Notes under the pieces: generated by a model
What the model was told of the DNA's origin: nothing
Database searches by the model: none
What the model saw: the letters and a program-made list of their open reading frames with translations, nothing else
Source of the DNA: Pseudobdellovibrionaceae bacterium
GTDB lineage: Bacteria > Bdellovibrionota > Bdellovibrionia > Bdellovibrionales > UBA1609
Reading direction: 5' to 3'
Assembly (NCBI GenBank): GCA_020635075.1
Contig: JACKAM010000002.1
Coordinates: 310,001 to 374,000, forward strand
DNA: 64,000 nt
Position numbers and translations under genes: made by a program
Part shown: one piece after another, positions 63,713-64,000 of the stretch
Layout: every line of letters begins with the position of its first letter
How positions within the stretch are numbered: position 1 is the stretch's first letter

Positions 63713-64000
63713 CTAGTTAGATGATCCCTTTGCTGCTCCTTCACCGGCCCCGTCGCAATTAAGGCAGGGAGCCTCAGTTGCCGGCGGATCAACAATGTCC
63801 GGGGGAGTATGAGCACATGCAGTCGAGGTAAACTCGAGAAGGGGGGCACCTTTTTCATCAAAATTCACCACCTTGCCTGCTGGTATCGTCAATCCAGCAA
63901 TTGTCAGCTCTTTCTCGGCCTGGATACATACAATCGGCGGGAATCCCGCTATTAGCCTTTCACGATGACGACGAAAGTAGACTTTCGTGGACTTTGGGAG
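63713..64000 (-). CDS. C-terminal part of a further repeat-family protein, cut by window edge
   Basis: 95 residues are visible, ending at TAG 63715-63713. FRRHRE, FPPIVCIQ, TPPDIV(D/E)PPATEAP and CxNCD match repeat 1 and linker of the protein at 62323 nearly residue for residue. The chain then stops after a short Gly/Ala/Lys tail, so this protein probably has one repeat plus the linker. Confidence 0.82.
   Translation of the reverse strand, partial: LPKSTKVYFRRHRERLIAGFPPIVCIQAEKELTIAGLTIPAGKVVNFDEKGAPLLEFTSTACAHTPPDIVDPPATEAPCLNCDGAGEGAAKGSSN

Noticed and set aside
1..64000. CRISPR array, rRNA, tRNA, integrase or transposase
   Set aside because: No spaced direct repeats, cloverleaf, rRNA stretch or recombinase-like protein was recognised by reading.

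Overview
The window looks like chromosomal DNA of a Gram-negative bacterium, most likely of the Bdellovibrionota or an allied former deltaproteobacterial lineage. The reasons are the Tat/Sec export and outer-membrane proteins, a classical menaquinone pathway, a PilT retraction motor, and an unusually large number of exported, cysteine-rich, putatively peptidoglycan- or protein-degrading proteins with no clear family. The taxonomic call is inference; no rRNA or tRNA gene is visible. Coding density is high and housekeeping genes dominate. I saw no CRISPR array, phage module or transposase gene.

Layout. 0-4 kb: exported proteins, including a gluzincin-like metallopeptidase and a duplicated-domain protein ending in a lytic-transglycosylase-like domain. 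4-11 kb: DNA repair and translation genes in two divergent groups, pgpA-cinA-recA (-) and pilT-recX-alaS (+). 11-23.4 kb: a 7TM histidine kinase, exported and lipoproteins, an agmatinase-family enzyme, mutY, a TolB-like propeller, a DEAD-box helicase with a long basic tail, pcnB and tatA. 23.4-29.3 kb: transketolase, adenosine deaminase, an outer-membrane barrel and an exported HExxH protein. 29.4-33.9 kb: nth-doxX-thiB-thiP-thiQ-like operon (thiamine-type ABC transporter). 34-41 kb: GNAT enzyme, lipoprotein, elbB, enoyl-CoA hydratase, PilZ protein, citrate synthase, SpoIIE-type phosphatase. 41-52 kb: ispB-ubiA-rsmJ-Na/Pi transporter operon, a lone histidine-kinase DHp-like protein coupled to a hotdog thioesterase, and a menB-menA-menC-menE operon. 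Together they suggest that menaquinone synthesis is concentrated here. 52-57.2 kb: tolC-RND-tetR efflux operon with a repeated palindromic operator.

The most unusual part is 57.3-64 kb. A gene pair (a large protein with a LAS-type zinc peptidase signature, plus a small exported protein) is present twice. It is followed by two more exported proteins built from the same ~190-residue repeat as the small proteins. Two near-identical 59-bp palindromic elements sit exactly where three of these reading frames lose their 5' ends, so the block appears to have been rearranged at the elements. Three other, unrelated long fold-back sequences lie between genes at 35.9, 38.2 and 47.5 kb. Each abuts a gene end or promoter region.
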